From contig JBBRAO010000009.1 of the NCBI GenBank assembly GCA_038206725.1, positions 15,795 through 79,794 on the forward strand: 64,000 nt of DNA, written 5' to 3'. The stretch is from JBAXXL01 sp038206725. Its GTDB lineage: Bacteria; Bacteroidota; Ignavibacteria; Kapaibacteriales; UBA2268. Position numbers and translations under genes: made by a program. This document shows, piece by piece, positions 25,847 through 32,880 of this stretch. The stretch's first letter is position 1, and each line of letters starts with the position of its first letter. The notes under the pieces are model-generated. The model searched no databases. It was not told the DNA's origin and saw nothing but the letters and a program-made list of their open reading frames with translations.

Positions 25847-27550
25847 ATGAAAAAATGTTTATACTTTTTAGTAGGACTTTTACTTTTAGCATCTTGTAGT
25901 CACCCCATCAATATAGTCAAATTCCAACCTATCAATAGTACTATCAATGAAGGCGATCAAACATATTTAGAATGGGAAGTGCAAAATGCTGATAGAATAG
26001 TTATAAAACAGAATGACCTTATTAACAATATCAAAGAATCCACAAATTTGATTGATAGTTTGGAGGTGTCGCCAACACAATATACAGTTTACACTTTAAT
26101 TGCTTACAAGGGAGACGCTGATTCAAGCAAGTCACTTGATATAACAGTTCAAAAAAAAGCGGTGGTAGAGGACCCAAGTGGTTCAAACATAGTTCAACCT
26201 AATGTTGAGTCTCAAAGAAGTTATGTCCTGTCACCAACTATTATTGGTAGAATGCCAATTTCAAGTGCAACAGCAAACACAAATTTAATTTATGAAATCG
26301 TCTATATTAATCAATCAGATTATCCAGACGAGGTGATGCTTTATGTAACTGTGAAAGATCAGTATGGGAATTTCATCACCAATTTGGCACCTCCGTACGG
26401 CACAAAAGAAACCGCCTATAAATACTTTCTTAAGATAGTAGAAGAAGTAGGTGGTAGAAAATACCCGATTGGTAGCTTTGAGGTTGAAGAAAAGCACGAC
26501 GAGCGTGCGCAAAATTACAATTTTTCATTAGTATTGGACCATAGCGGCTCAATGTTTGGTAATATAGACGCATTACATAATTCAGTAATAGAATTTGTCA
26601 ATGCTATGGCCGATGATGATAAATCTGCTATTATCAAGTTCGATAGTCGAATTGAAAGGACTGTACCTTTAACAAGTGATAAAAACCTTTTATGGAACCC
26701 GCGCATTTACAATGGATTGTATGGTTTTGATGGTTCAACTTCTTTGATCGCCGCCGGTGATGAGGGAATTAATAGTTTAGCTTACAGTGATGGTACTTCG
26801 AAAATAGAAATATTATTCACTGATGGATTAGAAAATTCATCATTCGCAACTTCGTTAGCTTCCAACAAATCTTTGGCATTTTCTCCTAGCCAGCTGATTA
26901 ATAACGCTCGCAACGCGAAGGTAAGAATTTTTACAATCGGGTTTGGTAATGCGGATGCCAATATGTTAGAAAGAATTTCTAAATACACAGATGGCAAAAG
27001 TTTTTATGCTAATAACAACGATGAGATTAATAAGATATTTAATGAATTGCCGAGGGTTTTCCATAACTACTATCTCATTAGATATTGGCCTATAGAACAA
27101 GACGGAATGCACGATGTTACATTGACTTGCAGTAATACTAATGGCAAATCAGTCAATGTTTGCGGCAGTTATTATGTAGGTACTGTTCCTTTGGATCCGA
27201 ACGAACCAACTATGCCTAAACAACTGATAGCCAATTTTGTTTTTAGCAAGGATACAGTACGCGTACGCGACTTACCGGGTATTATTAGACTGGCAAATTT
27301 CCTTACAATGAACCCAAATGCCACAATTATTTTATTCGGACATACGGATTTAGTAGGCGAGCAGGTTGGTAATATGGATTTGGGGGAAAGAAGAGCGAAA
27401 AATGTCAAGCAAAAACTCATAATGTTAGGTATAGAAACAGATAGAATTATGATTGTAACTAATGGTATGAATACACCAATTTACAATCCTGAAATGGACG
27501 AGTACCAAGCAAACGAAAACAGACGTGTAGAATATATTATAAGGTTTTAA
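25847..27550 (+). CDS. lipoprotein with von Willebrand factor A and OmpA domains
   Basis: The ATG at 25847 gives 567 residues with a lipoprotein signal (KKCLYFLVGLLLLASCS; lipobox LASC, Cys at about 17). A GTG at 25805 is in frame but would spoil it. An Ig-like segment follows (about 20-105). A VWA domain (about 225-420) has a MIDAS motif DHSGS at about 231-235, an FTDG segment and KVRIFTIGFGNADANM. The C-terminal 110 residues are an OmpA-like peptidoglycan-binding domain (IILFGHTDLVGEQVGNMDLGERRAKNV at about 493-519, ENRRVEYIIRF at the end). It is predicted to sit in the outer membrane by its lipid, grip the peptidoglycan and bind a protein partner through the VWA domain. It ends the envelope cluster. 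Confidence 0.88.
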   Translation: MKKCLYFLVGLLLLASCSHPINIVKFQPINSTINEGDQTYLEWEVQNADRIVIKQNDLINNIKESTNLIDSLEVSPTQYTVYTLIAYKGDADSSKSLDITVQKKAVVEDPSGSNIVQPNVESQRSYVLSPTIIGRMPISSATANTNLIYEIVYINQSDYPDEVMLYVTVKDQYGNFITNLAPPYGTKETAYKYFLKIVEEVGGRKYPIGSFEVEEKHDERAQNYNFSLVLDHSGSMFGNIDALHNSVIEFVNAMADDDKSAIIKFDSRIERTVPLTSDKNLLWNPRIYNGLYGFDGSTSLIAAGDEGINSLAYSDGTSKIEILFTDGLENSSFATSLASNKSLAFSPSQLINNARNAKVRIFTIGFGNADANMLERISKYTDGKSFYANNNDEINKIFNELPRVFHNYYLIRYWPIEQDGMHDVTLTCSNTNGKSVNVCGSYYVGTVPLDPNEPTMPKQLIANFVFSKDTVRVRDLPGIIRLANFLTMNPNATIILFGHTDLVGEQVGNMDLGERRAKNVKQKLIMLGIETDRIMIVTNGMNTPIYNPEMDEYQANENRRVEYIIRF

Positions 27551-27567
27551 CGATTATTTGCAAATTA

Positions 27568-27595
27568 GTTGCCACGGCTTTTAAGTCGTGGCAAC
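27568..27595. repeat. REP-like palindrome, single unit
   Basis: GTTGCCACG and CGTGGCAAC flank GCTTTTAAGT, making a near-perfect palindrome. It is the same unit that forms both ends of the element at 17832-17967. It lies 17 nt after the VWA-OmpA gene stop and may also act as its terminator. Confidence 0.7.
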
Positions 27596-27642
27596 AGAAG
27601 AGTTTCCTCTTCTCATTCATAATTCATAATTCAAAATTGCTC

Positions 27643-27712
27643 GAAGATGGATTCCCGCGTCCGCGGGAATGACGATTCGGCTTCTTTTGTTTTCTATTCC
27701 CCTTAGTTCCAA
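27643..27712. repeat. direct repeat bracketing hicBA, left copy
   Basis: The segment begins GAAGATGGATTCCCGCGTCC, contains a CCGCGGG palindrome and runs into TATTCCCCTTAGTTCC. The right copy is at 28453-28521, 810 bp away in the same orientation, and is nearly identical. Confidence 0.75.
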
Positions 27713-27868
27713 GTTGGTTAGGGGGTTTCTCTTCACTTCCCCATCCCCTATTCCCCAAAACCCCAACCCCAAATTGAAGCCAAGGTTTGCGATATCTTAT
27801 AAAAGTAAAATTATATTTCTTAATGAACGTTTATAGCTTTAAATTATATAATTAGATTAAAAAACAAA

Positions 27869-28096
27869 ATGAAAAGAACAATCCAATTTCAAATACACAA
27901 AGGTGAAAAATACTACGTAGCCGAATGTATCGATTTACCAATAGTGACTCAGGGTGAAACCTTAGACGCACTTATCGCTAATATTCAAGAAGCGGTAGAA
28001 CTGCATTTGGAAGAAGATGATTTGGAGAATTACTTTATAGTACCAAATCCGACAATAATGGCAAATATGGAAATCGGCGAATATCATTATGCCTAA
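27869..28096 (+). CDS. hicB: HicB-family antitoxin
   Basis: This 75-residue protein is the antitoxin of a type II HicAB system, which binds and neutralises the HicA RNase and usually represses the operon. The partial RNase-H-like HicB fold is shown by FQIHKGEKYYVAECIDLPIV (about 6-25), TQGETLDALIANIQEAVELH and a C-terminal acidic stretch. There is no added DNA-binding domain; the protein ends after EIGEYHYA. Here the antitoxin gene comes first and overlaps the toxin gene by 8 nt, giving coupled translation. The pair sits between 70-bp direct repeats, suggesting acquisition as a unit. Confidence 0.88.
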   Translation: MKRTIQFQIHKGEKYYVAECIDLPIVTQGETLDALIANIQEAVELHLEEDDLENYFIVPNPTIMANMEIGEYHYA

Positions 28097-28334
28097 ACTA
28101 AAAGTTTTATCGGGTAAAGATATTATCGAAATCTGTTTTAGGTTTGGATTTTGTGTGAGTGCCCAAAAGGGAAGTCATATAAAACTATCAAGAAATAATT
28201 TAGGTCAAAAAGAAACGATGACAATTCCAAATCACAAAGAATTGGAAAAAGGCACAACTAAAGCTATACTTCGTCAATTATCCAACTACGTTAACATTGA
28301 ATTATTAGAACAGTATTTCTATACAAAAGATTAA
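28089..28334 (+). CDS. hicA: HicA-family mRNA interferase toxin
   Basis: This 81-residue protein is a small double-stranded-RNA-binding-fold RNase that cleaves mRNA and blocks translation when free of HicB. Family features are LSGKDIIEICFRFGFCVSAQ (about 7-26), the catalytic-His segment KGSHIKLSRN (His at about 30) and TIPNHKELEKGTTKAILRQL (about 45-64). All key positions are present, so it is probably active. It overlaps hicB by 8 nt. It is a little longer than minimal HicA (about 60 residues) because of a C-terminal helix (NYVNIELLEQYFYTKD). Confidence 0.9.
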   Translation: MPKLKVLSGKDIIEICFRFGFCVSAQKGSHIKLSRNNLGQKETMTIPNHKELEKGTTKAILRQLSNYVNIELLEQYFYTKD

Positions 28335-28452
28335 AACTTCACCGAAACCCCTGTGCCCTAATTGAAGATGGACTCTTCACTTCGTTCAGAGTGACGCTCG
28401 TCTTTTATCCGGCGGTATAGCAGATGGTGAAAAAAATGAGGCGCAAAATATA

Positions 28453-28521
28453 CGAAGATGGATTCCCGCGTCCGCGGGAATGACGATTCGGCTTCTTTTC
28501 TTTCCTATTCCCCCTTGTTCC
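28453..28521. repeat. direct repeat bracketing hicBA, right copy
   Basis: Partner of 27643-27712. Its 3' part (TATTCCCCCTTGTTCCAA) stops at the transposase-fragment stop codon, so the repeat is cut off by the IS fragment. Confidence 0.75.
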
Positions 28522-28523
28522 AA

Positions 28524-28945
28524 CTAACGATTATACACATCTTTTCTGTTAACCATTTTGTTGTACATGAAGGCATAGTTGGCTAATTTCGTAAGACCAA
28601 CCCAAAAAACTTTTACACCGGGATCGTGATCGCATTTCCTGTTTAGATAACCTCCCAGCCCTGATATTGAAGTTATCATTTCATTGAGAGTTGGGGGTTT
28701 ATCAGGAAGTGGCTTGTTGGTTGCAACAAAGATAGAATAAATTTCATCCAAACTAAATAATAAATCCGATGGTAAATTTGGACACGCTCTGCCTAACATT
28801 AACAAATATTGAATTCTCCAACTTACTACCATATAAACAGCTATAGCGTTCATTACTGTTTCTGGTTCTGATAATTGTAATTTTTCAATTTTACAACCAC
28901 CCTTCAATATCCTAAAATACATCTCTATTTGCCAGCGACTGCGTT
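28524..28945 (-). pseudogene. IS4-family transposase, C-terminal fragment
   Basis: The frame from about 28945 to the TAG at 28524 reads SRWQIEMYFRILKGGCKIE, VMNAIAVYMVVSWRIQYLLM, LGRACPNLP, PPTLNEMITSISGLGGYLNR and PGVKVFWVGL. This is the C-terminal part of IS4/IS50-type DDE transposases, including the catalytic Glu region (WxIE). The catalytic Asp-bearing N-terminal two-thirds are absent. The upstream side joins directly to the 3' end of a lost paralogue of the gene at 22914, at about 28941. It is therefore an inactive remnant left by a rearrangement. Confidence 0.85.
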
Positions 28946-28988
28946 TACGCTGGGTATCAATTTCCCACTCTGGAATTTAGCCGACTAA
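28941..28988 (+). pseudogene. last 16 codons of a lost third paralogue
   Basis: The 15 residues AFTLGINFPLWNLAD and the stop are identical in protein sequence to the end of the gene at 22914-24050, with a few silent changes. The homology continues about 96 bp downstream through the same terminator hairpin (to about 29084). Everything 5' of codon 16 from the end is replaced by the transposase fragment. Confidence 0.88.
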
Positions 28989-29273
28989 AAATTCAATTCT
29001 GTTAATTACGTAAATAGCCGCCATTTAGACGGCTTGATGGTACCTCATCCGATAATCTGAGCAATTATCGGATGAGTTTTTTTTAAGAGCAACCATCACT
29101 CCCGACTCCGATTGGTCATCGAGCGAAGTCGAGATGCAAGGAGACGACGAAGAAGGAGAGAAGAAATCCCCCTATCCCCTTGGAACAATTGGGAAACGAA
29201 GAAAACCCACCCTACAAAAAAAAAGGTTTATAACCTAAATCATAAACCTTAATAGTAGTAAAATAAATAATCT
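28989..29273. other. duplicated 3' flank and repeat debris
   Basis: The first 96 bp repeat the region after 24050, including the terminator hairpin. The rest contains a CATCGAGCGAAGTCGAGATG word (29117-29136; inverted relative of 7383 and 45705) and a CCCCTTGGAACAATTGGG-type element (29166-29196). No gene is seen. Confidence 0.7.
29044..29084 (+). terminator. terminator hairpin, duplicate copy
   Basis: Same 13-bp stem, loop and T run as at 24106-24146, carried with the truncated third paralogue. Confidence 0.85.
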
Positions 29274-30539
29274 CTAAAATTTTATAATCAAGCTCACAGT
29301 AGCACCGCTCTTTTCGAATGACATAGTCGAAGTATTGTCGCTTCCGAAGTAGTAATCAAATTTGCGATATTCGTATCCGGCTTGAATTCCAAAGCGGGTT
29401 AGCGGAGGATTATACATCAAACCAACAGTTCCACCGTATAGATAATTGAAGTTTGTACCGAATCCAAAGAATGTCTGAACGAAAGGATTAATATTTGCAT
29501 ACTTAAGGAATTCAGCGTCGTATCTCAATATTCCCGATAGCGATAAAGCTTGTGAATTTGACAACGATTTTGAACCGTTTTGCGCATCGTAACTCCAGCG
29601 GTTTATATTTTCAATTCCACCTTCTACGCCGATTTTAAATCCGTCTTTCCATTTTCTGTAATACGTCAGTGCAAAGCCGCCGTTAGTCATAAAATCGTTT
29701 GATTGTTGCGGATTCATTACTTTAACCGAAATCTCGTTGTCGCGGTTGATTTGGTCCATTAAACGGCTATTGTATTTGAAAGGGTCCAACTGGAATACAA
29801 ACGCGCCACCTTGTTTATCGAACAGATTGCCGAAGGACGATGTGTTACGGTATAAAGCCGAAGCCGAAATCTCTTCTAATGAAGGTGCGGATTGTATGCT
29901 AACTTCGGATTCCGATTTTGCAATCAGACTGTTATCGTCGTTTTGAACTTCTTTCCTTTCGGCAGAATCATTAACCGTTGTCTCCGAGGTGCTTACAGCA
30001 GTTTTTGAGGTTTTATTCGCGCTTTTTTCAGTTTTATTAACTTTGCTGTTGTTGCTTGGTTTATTTCCGGCTATGCTCTTAGTGTCGGAATTTTCATCAG
30101 CAACAGTTTTGGCTGTTGTAACAATACTCGTCGATGATACAAATGGGATCTTCTTTTCAGTTAGTGTGTGTATTTTAGGTTTTTCGGTTGATACCTTGGA
30201 GGTAAATGCATAATAACCGATTAGTGTAAGGGCTAAACCGGCGGCTAAGAATACACTTGCTTTCTTGAGGGTTGAAATCCAAGGGATAAGAGGTTTTTCG
30301 GTATTTCCGTTAGAAAATCCCAATTTATCAAATAAATCGTTGGTTAACTTTTCAGATGGTTCAACTTTAGGCTTTGCTTGAGTGGCTTTGTGTATAGCGT
30401 TTTCCAATTTGAATTGTTGATTCAAACTGCCATCGCTGTTCAGCTTATCAAGAATATAGCCCTTCTGCACGCCGTGGAGTTCACCGTCGATTAGTAGTGT
30501 TATCATTTCTGAATCAGTATATTTATAAGGTTTTACCAT
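29274..30539 (-). CDS. anti-sigma-like N-terminus fused to outer-membrane-barrel-like C-terminus
   Basis: This 421-residue protein has no signal peptide. Residues 1-85 (YTDSEMITLLIDGELHGVQK, then two more helices) resemble the cytoplasmic N-terminus of membrane anti-sigma factors, though without a HxxxCxxC zinc motif. A single membrane segment follows (KASVFLAAGLALTLIGYYAF, about 90-109). Residues of about 120-215 are a Ser/Thr/Lys/Asn-rich flexible linker. The last 190 residues are aromatic-rich alternating strands (GGFALTYYRKWKDGFKIGVE, YANINPFVQTFFGFGTNFNY, TRFGIQAGYEYRKFDYYFGS) ending SLIIKF, a C-terminal Phe typical of outer-membrane barrels. Its start overlaps the ECF sigma gene by 7 nt, so it is probably that sigma factor's regulator. 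A protein reaching from cytoplasm to outer membrane is an inference. Confidence 0.72.
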   Translation of the reverse strand: MVKPYKYTDSEMITLLIDGELHGVQKGYILDKLNSDGSLNQQFKLENAIHKATQAKPKVEPSEKLTNDLFDKLGFSNGNTEKPLIPWISTLKKASVFLAAGLALTLIGYYAFTSKVSTEKPKIHTLTEKKIPFVSSTSIVTTAKTVADENSDTKSIAGNKPSNNSKVNKTEKSANKTSKTAVSTSETTVNDSAERKEVQNDDNSLIAKSESEVSIQSAPSLEEISASALYRNTSSFGNLFDKQGGAFVFQLDPFKYNSRLMDQINRDNEISVKVMNPQQSNDFMTNGGFALTYYRKWKDGFKIGVEGGIENINRWSYDAQNGSKSLSNSQALSLSGILRYDAEFLKYANINPFVQTFFGFGTNFNYLYGGTVGLMYNPPLTRFGIQAGYEYRKFDYYFGSDNTSTMSFEKSGATVSLIIKF

Positions 30540-31141
30540 TTTACTTTCTGTGCCTGTTCCGGCACTAATTCTCTTAATTTAACTTCTAAAAAATCTCTTA
30601 CTTGTTTTTTTGCTCTGTGTAATCTTGTTCTCACAAGATCCAAAGAATCATTTGTAATATCTACGATATCGTTGTAACTAAATCCTTCGTATTCTCTTAG
30701 TACAAAAACTTCTCTTAATGGGTCTGCTAATTGGTTCAATGCTTCGTCAACATAATTTCTGATCAATTGTTCGTCAAAACCGGATTCCAAATTATCTACT
30801 TTAAATTCGCTTTTTTCGTCCAAGTACTCTTCGTATTCCATAAATATAATATTATTGTCTCTTATGTGATTATAACATATATTCCGTGCAATTATTATCA
30901 AATACCCCGGGAGATTTTTCATTTCCCGGTCGGCGGTTTTTGATGAATAGAATTTTACGAAAGCTTCTTGAAAGGCATCTTCGGCATCTTCCGCTGTTCT
31001 TAAAAAGTATTTGCAATATGAAAGAACTTTTTTTGAATAGCGTGCATAGATTTCTTTAAAAGCCCTCTCTGAGGTACTTTTGTCTTCAAATAACATCTTG
31101 TATAATTCGGCATCGCTATATTCAACAATATTTTTAGTCAT
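30533..31141 (-). CDS. ECF (sigma-70 family) RNA polymerase sigma factor
   Basis: This 202-residue protein directs RNA polymerase to a specific set of promoters, probably in response to an envelope signal relayed by the next gene product. Region 2 is clear (AFKEIYARYSKKVLSYCKYF, LRTAEDAEDAFQEAFVKFY, about 28-66) and region 4 follows (LADPLREVFVLREYEGFSYN, DIVDITNDSLDLVRTRLHRA, KKQVRDFL, about 138-186), with a short acidic linker and no region 3, as in ECF factors. The ATG at 31141 gives the expected N-terminus. The 165-bp upstream region is shared with the divergent gene at 31307. The downstream gene overlaps by 7 nt, the usual sigma/anti-sigma arrangement. Confidence 0.93.
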   Translation of the reverse strand: MTKNIVEYSDAELYKMLFEDKSTSERAFKEIYARYSKKVLSYCKYFLRTAEDAEDAFQEAFVKFYSSKTADREMKNLPGYLIIIARNICYNHIRDNNIIFMEYEEYLDEKSEFKVDNLESGFDEQLIRNYVDEALNQLADPLREVFVLREYEGFSYNDIVDITNDSLDLVRTRLHRAKKQVRDFLEVKLRELVPEQAQKVKW

Positions 31142-31306
31142 TCAATTATAATAACACGAAATGTGGAAAAATGTTACATTTTTTGTAAAAAAAAGTTTTT
31201 TTATTTGATAATAATTTAGTATTTGTATAGTAAAAACGTGCTTTACTTGTGAATATTATAGATTTTTCCGAATTTTGACATCTTTTCTAACATTAAAGCA
31301 AAATAA

Positions 31307-31645
31307 ATGGATACACAAATAAACGAAAACAAAAGCCCTTTTAAAAAAGCGGCTGAAAAATTGGTCAGCTCGGTAATTGAAAAAACCGAAAACACTAACT
31401 TCCAAAACACCGAATTAGAAAACCTATTAAAAATCGCAACAGCTGTTGCTAAAACCATTCCTGATTTACTAAACTTAGCCGGAGGAGAGAACAGCGCTCT
31501 CACTGAAAGCAAAAACCTTTTTATGGCTAACTTGCGGCAAAGTATAATGAACGATAAACGCGCTAAGAAATCAGCAACAAGTCTGCTAAGACACTGTGCG
31601 GAAAAAGGAAAAATAAATTCACAAGTCTTAGAGCGAGATAGTTAA
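31307..31645 (+). CDS. small hypothetical cytoplasmic protein
   Basis: This 112-residue protein is charged and mostly helical by composition, with no signal peptide or membrane segment. A Lys/Glu-rich N-terminal half (KKAAEKLVSSVIEKTENTNF) is followed by a Leu/Ala-rich helix (LENLLKIATAVAKTIPDLLN) and a basic C-terminus (DKRAKKSATSLLRHCAEKGK). I do not recognise the family. It is divergent from the ECF sigma gene and convergent with mntP, whose stop lies 23 nt away. The ATG at 31307 is the only reasonable start. Codon use is like its neighbours, so I consider it real but uncharacterised. Confidence 0.6.
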   Translation: MDTQINENKSPFKKAAEKLVSSVIEKTENTNFQNTELENLLKIATAVAKTIPDLLNLAGGENSALTESKNLFMANLRQSIMNDKRAKKSATSLLRHCAEKGKINSQVLERDS

Positions 31646-31667
31646 TCTTTGTTTGTTACAAAAATAA

Positions 31668-32237
31668 CTAAATATGTCTAATAAAATGCTCTAATAATAT
31701 TTTTATACCGATTGCTATTAGAATAGCACCACCAACAAAATCCATTCCTTTGCCGAAGCGATTACCCAATTTGTTACCGGATAGTAGGAAAATATAGCTT
31801 AAAACAAATGTAATAGTTCCGATAATCGTTATTGGAAACCATATATCCATTTTCAAAACTGAAAAGCTTATTCCGGCGGCTAAAGCATCAATCGAAGTTG
31901 CAAATGACATCAACAAGAGTTTTTTTGGGTTCAGGCAGTTTTTCTTCGTGAAATCCGGTTCATCCTTTTGAAATGCTTCCATTATCATATGCGTGCCAAT
32001 CACAAACAAAAGCCCGAAGGCGATCCAATGGTCAAAATCTTCGATAAAAGTTCTGAATGACAGTCCTAACGCCCAACCTATGAGCGGCATACCTGCTTGG
32101 AAAAGACCGAATGACAGGGCAATTTTAATCGCGTCTTTTTGCTTTATGTTTTTAATAGATATACCATTGGCAATGGATACCGCTGAAGCGTCCATTGCCA
32201 ATCCGATTGCAACACCTGTGATTTCTATAAATGTCAT
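31668..32237 (-). CDS. mntP: manganese efflux pump MntP
   Basis: MntP exports Mn(II) through the inner membrane. The ATG at 32237 gives 189 residues and the usual N-terminus (MTFIEITGVAIGLAMDASAVS). A TTG at 32270 would overlap the upstream gene. Six membrane segments are visible. The two symmetric halves carry the conserved Asp motifs GLAMDASAVSIANG (about 13-26) and FATSIDALAAGISF in the second repeat. MntP in other bacteria is often controlled by a manganese riboswitch (yybP-ykoY), but the 10-nt gap to the upstream gene leaves no room for one. It is the last gene of a five-gene operon. Confidence 0.92.
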   Translation of the reverse strand: MTFIEITGVAIGLAMDASAVSIANGISIKNIKQKDAIKIALSFGLFQAGMPLIGWALGLSFRTFIEDFDHWIAFGLLFVIGTHMIMEAFQKDEPDFTKKNCLNPKKLLLMSFATSIDALAAGISFSVLKMDIWFPITIIGTITFVLSYIFLLSGNKLGNRFGKGMDFVGGAILIAIGIKILLEHFIRHI

Positions 32238-32247
32238 TGTCAGGGTT

Positions 32248-32859
32248 CTATTTGCCTTTCGTTGTTCCAAATACCGTGAATGGCATATCCGGTCTTACGA
32301 AATAATCATTTTTGAATTGGATTGTATTATCAATTTGCGTTACTTCGATAGTACCAATTTTACCAGACTCTTTCAGTTCAATCTTGTAATTTATACCATT
32401 ACCGAGCCATATTTTTTTCGTGCCGGCGGACATTTCCCATATTTCACATTCAACGTTCTTTATTTTTTCTTTGCCTATAACTTTTCCGCCGAATGATTTG
32501 TAAAGTTCTTGGTATGCCGTATTTGGGTCTTTTGCTTTTGTGTATGCTACGATATAGGCTGTTTTCTCGGGATCCTGAAATTTGTAGCCGTTGTTCTTTA
32601 TCACATCAATGGAATAAGCACTATCGCGAACAATATAAGTTATCGAGTTATTGGGTGCGTCAAAGTAAAGCATCTCTTGCTCGATCATATATTTTTTATA
32701 TCCATAGTCGTCAAAATACACCGTTTGTTTACCATTCATAAAACCCGTCATCTTATACTGTATAATCCCGCTTTTTTCAGGGAAAAATTTCAAATCCTCC
32801 GAACGAGCGAAGGATATCGCAAGCATCAATGCAATTGTCGTAATTACTATATTTTTCAT
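32248..32859 (-). CDS. periplasmic protein of unknown function
   Basis: This 203-residue protein has a signal peptide (MKNIVITTIALMLAISFARS) and a single beta-rich domain: SGIIQYKMTGFMNGKQTVYF, DDYGYKKYMIEQEM, VECEIWEMSAGTKKIWLGNG, INYKIELKESGKIGTIEVTQ. The pattern of short strands, a conserved V-x-C-x-I/V-W and K-x-W-x-G resembles DUF4412/LolA-like outer-membrane-lipoprotein-sorting folds, but this is only a general likeness. A GGTGG ribosome binding site precedes the ATG at 32859. It starts 21 nt after the VWA-like membrane gene and ends 10 nt before mntP, so it belongs to that operon. Confidence 0.65.
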   Translation of the reverse strand: MKNIVITTIALMLAISFARSEDLKFFPEKSGIIQYKMTGFMNGKQTVYFDDYGYKKYMIEQEMLYFDAPNNSITYIVRDSAYSIDVIKNNGYKFQDPEKTAYIVAYTKAKDPNTAYQELYKSFGGKVIGKEKIKNVECEIWEMSAGTKKIWLGNGINYKIELKESGKIGTIEVTQIDNTIQFKNDYFVRPDMPFTVFGTTKGK

Positions 32860-32880
32860 AAGCCACCTTTAATTATATAT

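Larger units (their letters stand above)
27551..27868. other. repeat-rich spacer upstream of hicBA
   Basis: These 318 bp hold a REP-like palindrome (27568-27595), the left copy of the direct repeat that brackets hicBA (27643-27712) and a CCCCTTAGTTCC-type element (27695-27733). The last 80 bp are AT-rich and should contain the hicBA promoter. No gene is seen. Confidence 0.7.

Noticed and set aside
28524..28945. Complete insertion sequence
   Set aside because: Only the C-terminal third of the transposase exists, and no terminal inverted repeats could be paired around it.
31993..32496. 167-residue frame antisense to mntP and the periplasmic gene
   Set aside because: It crosses two well-supported genes on the other strand and has no family features.
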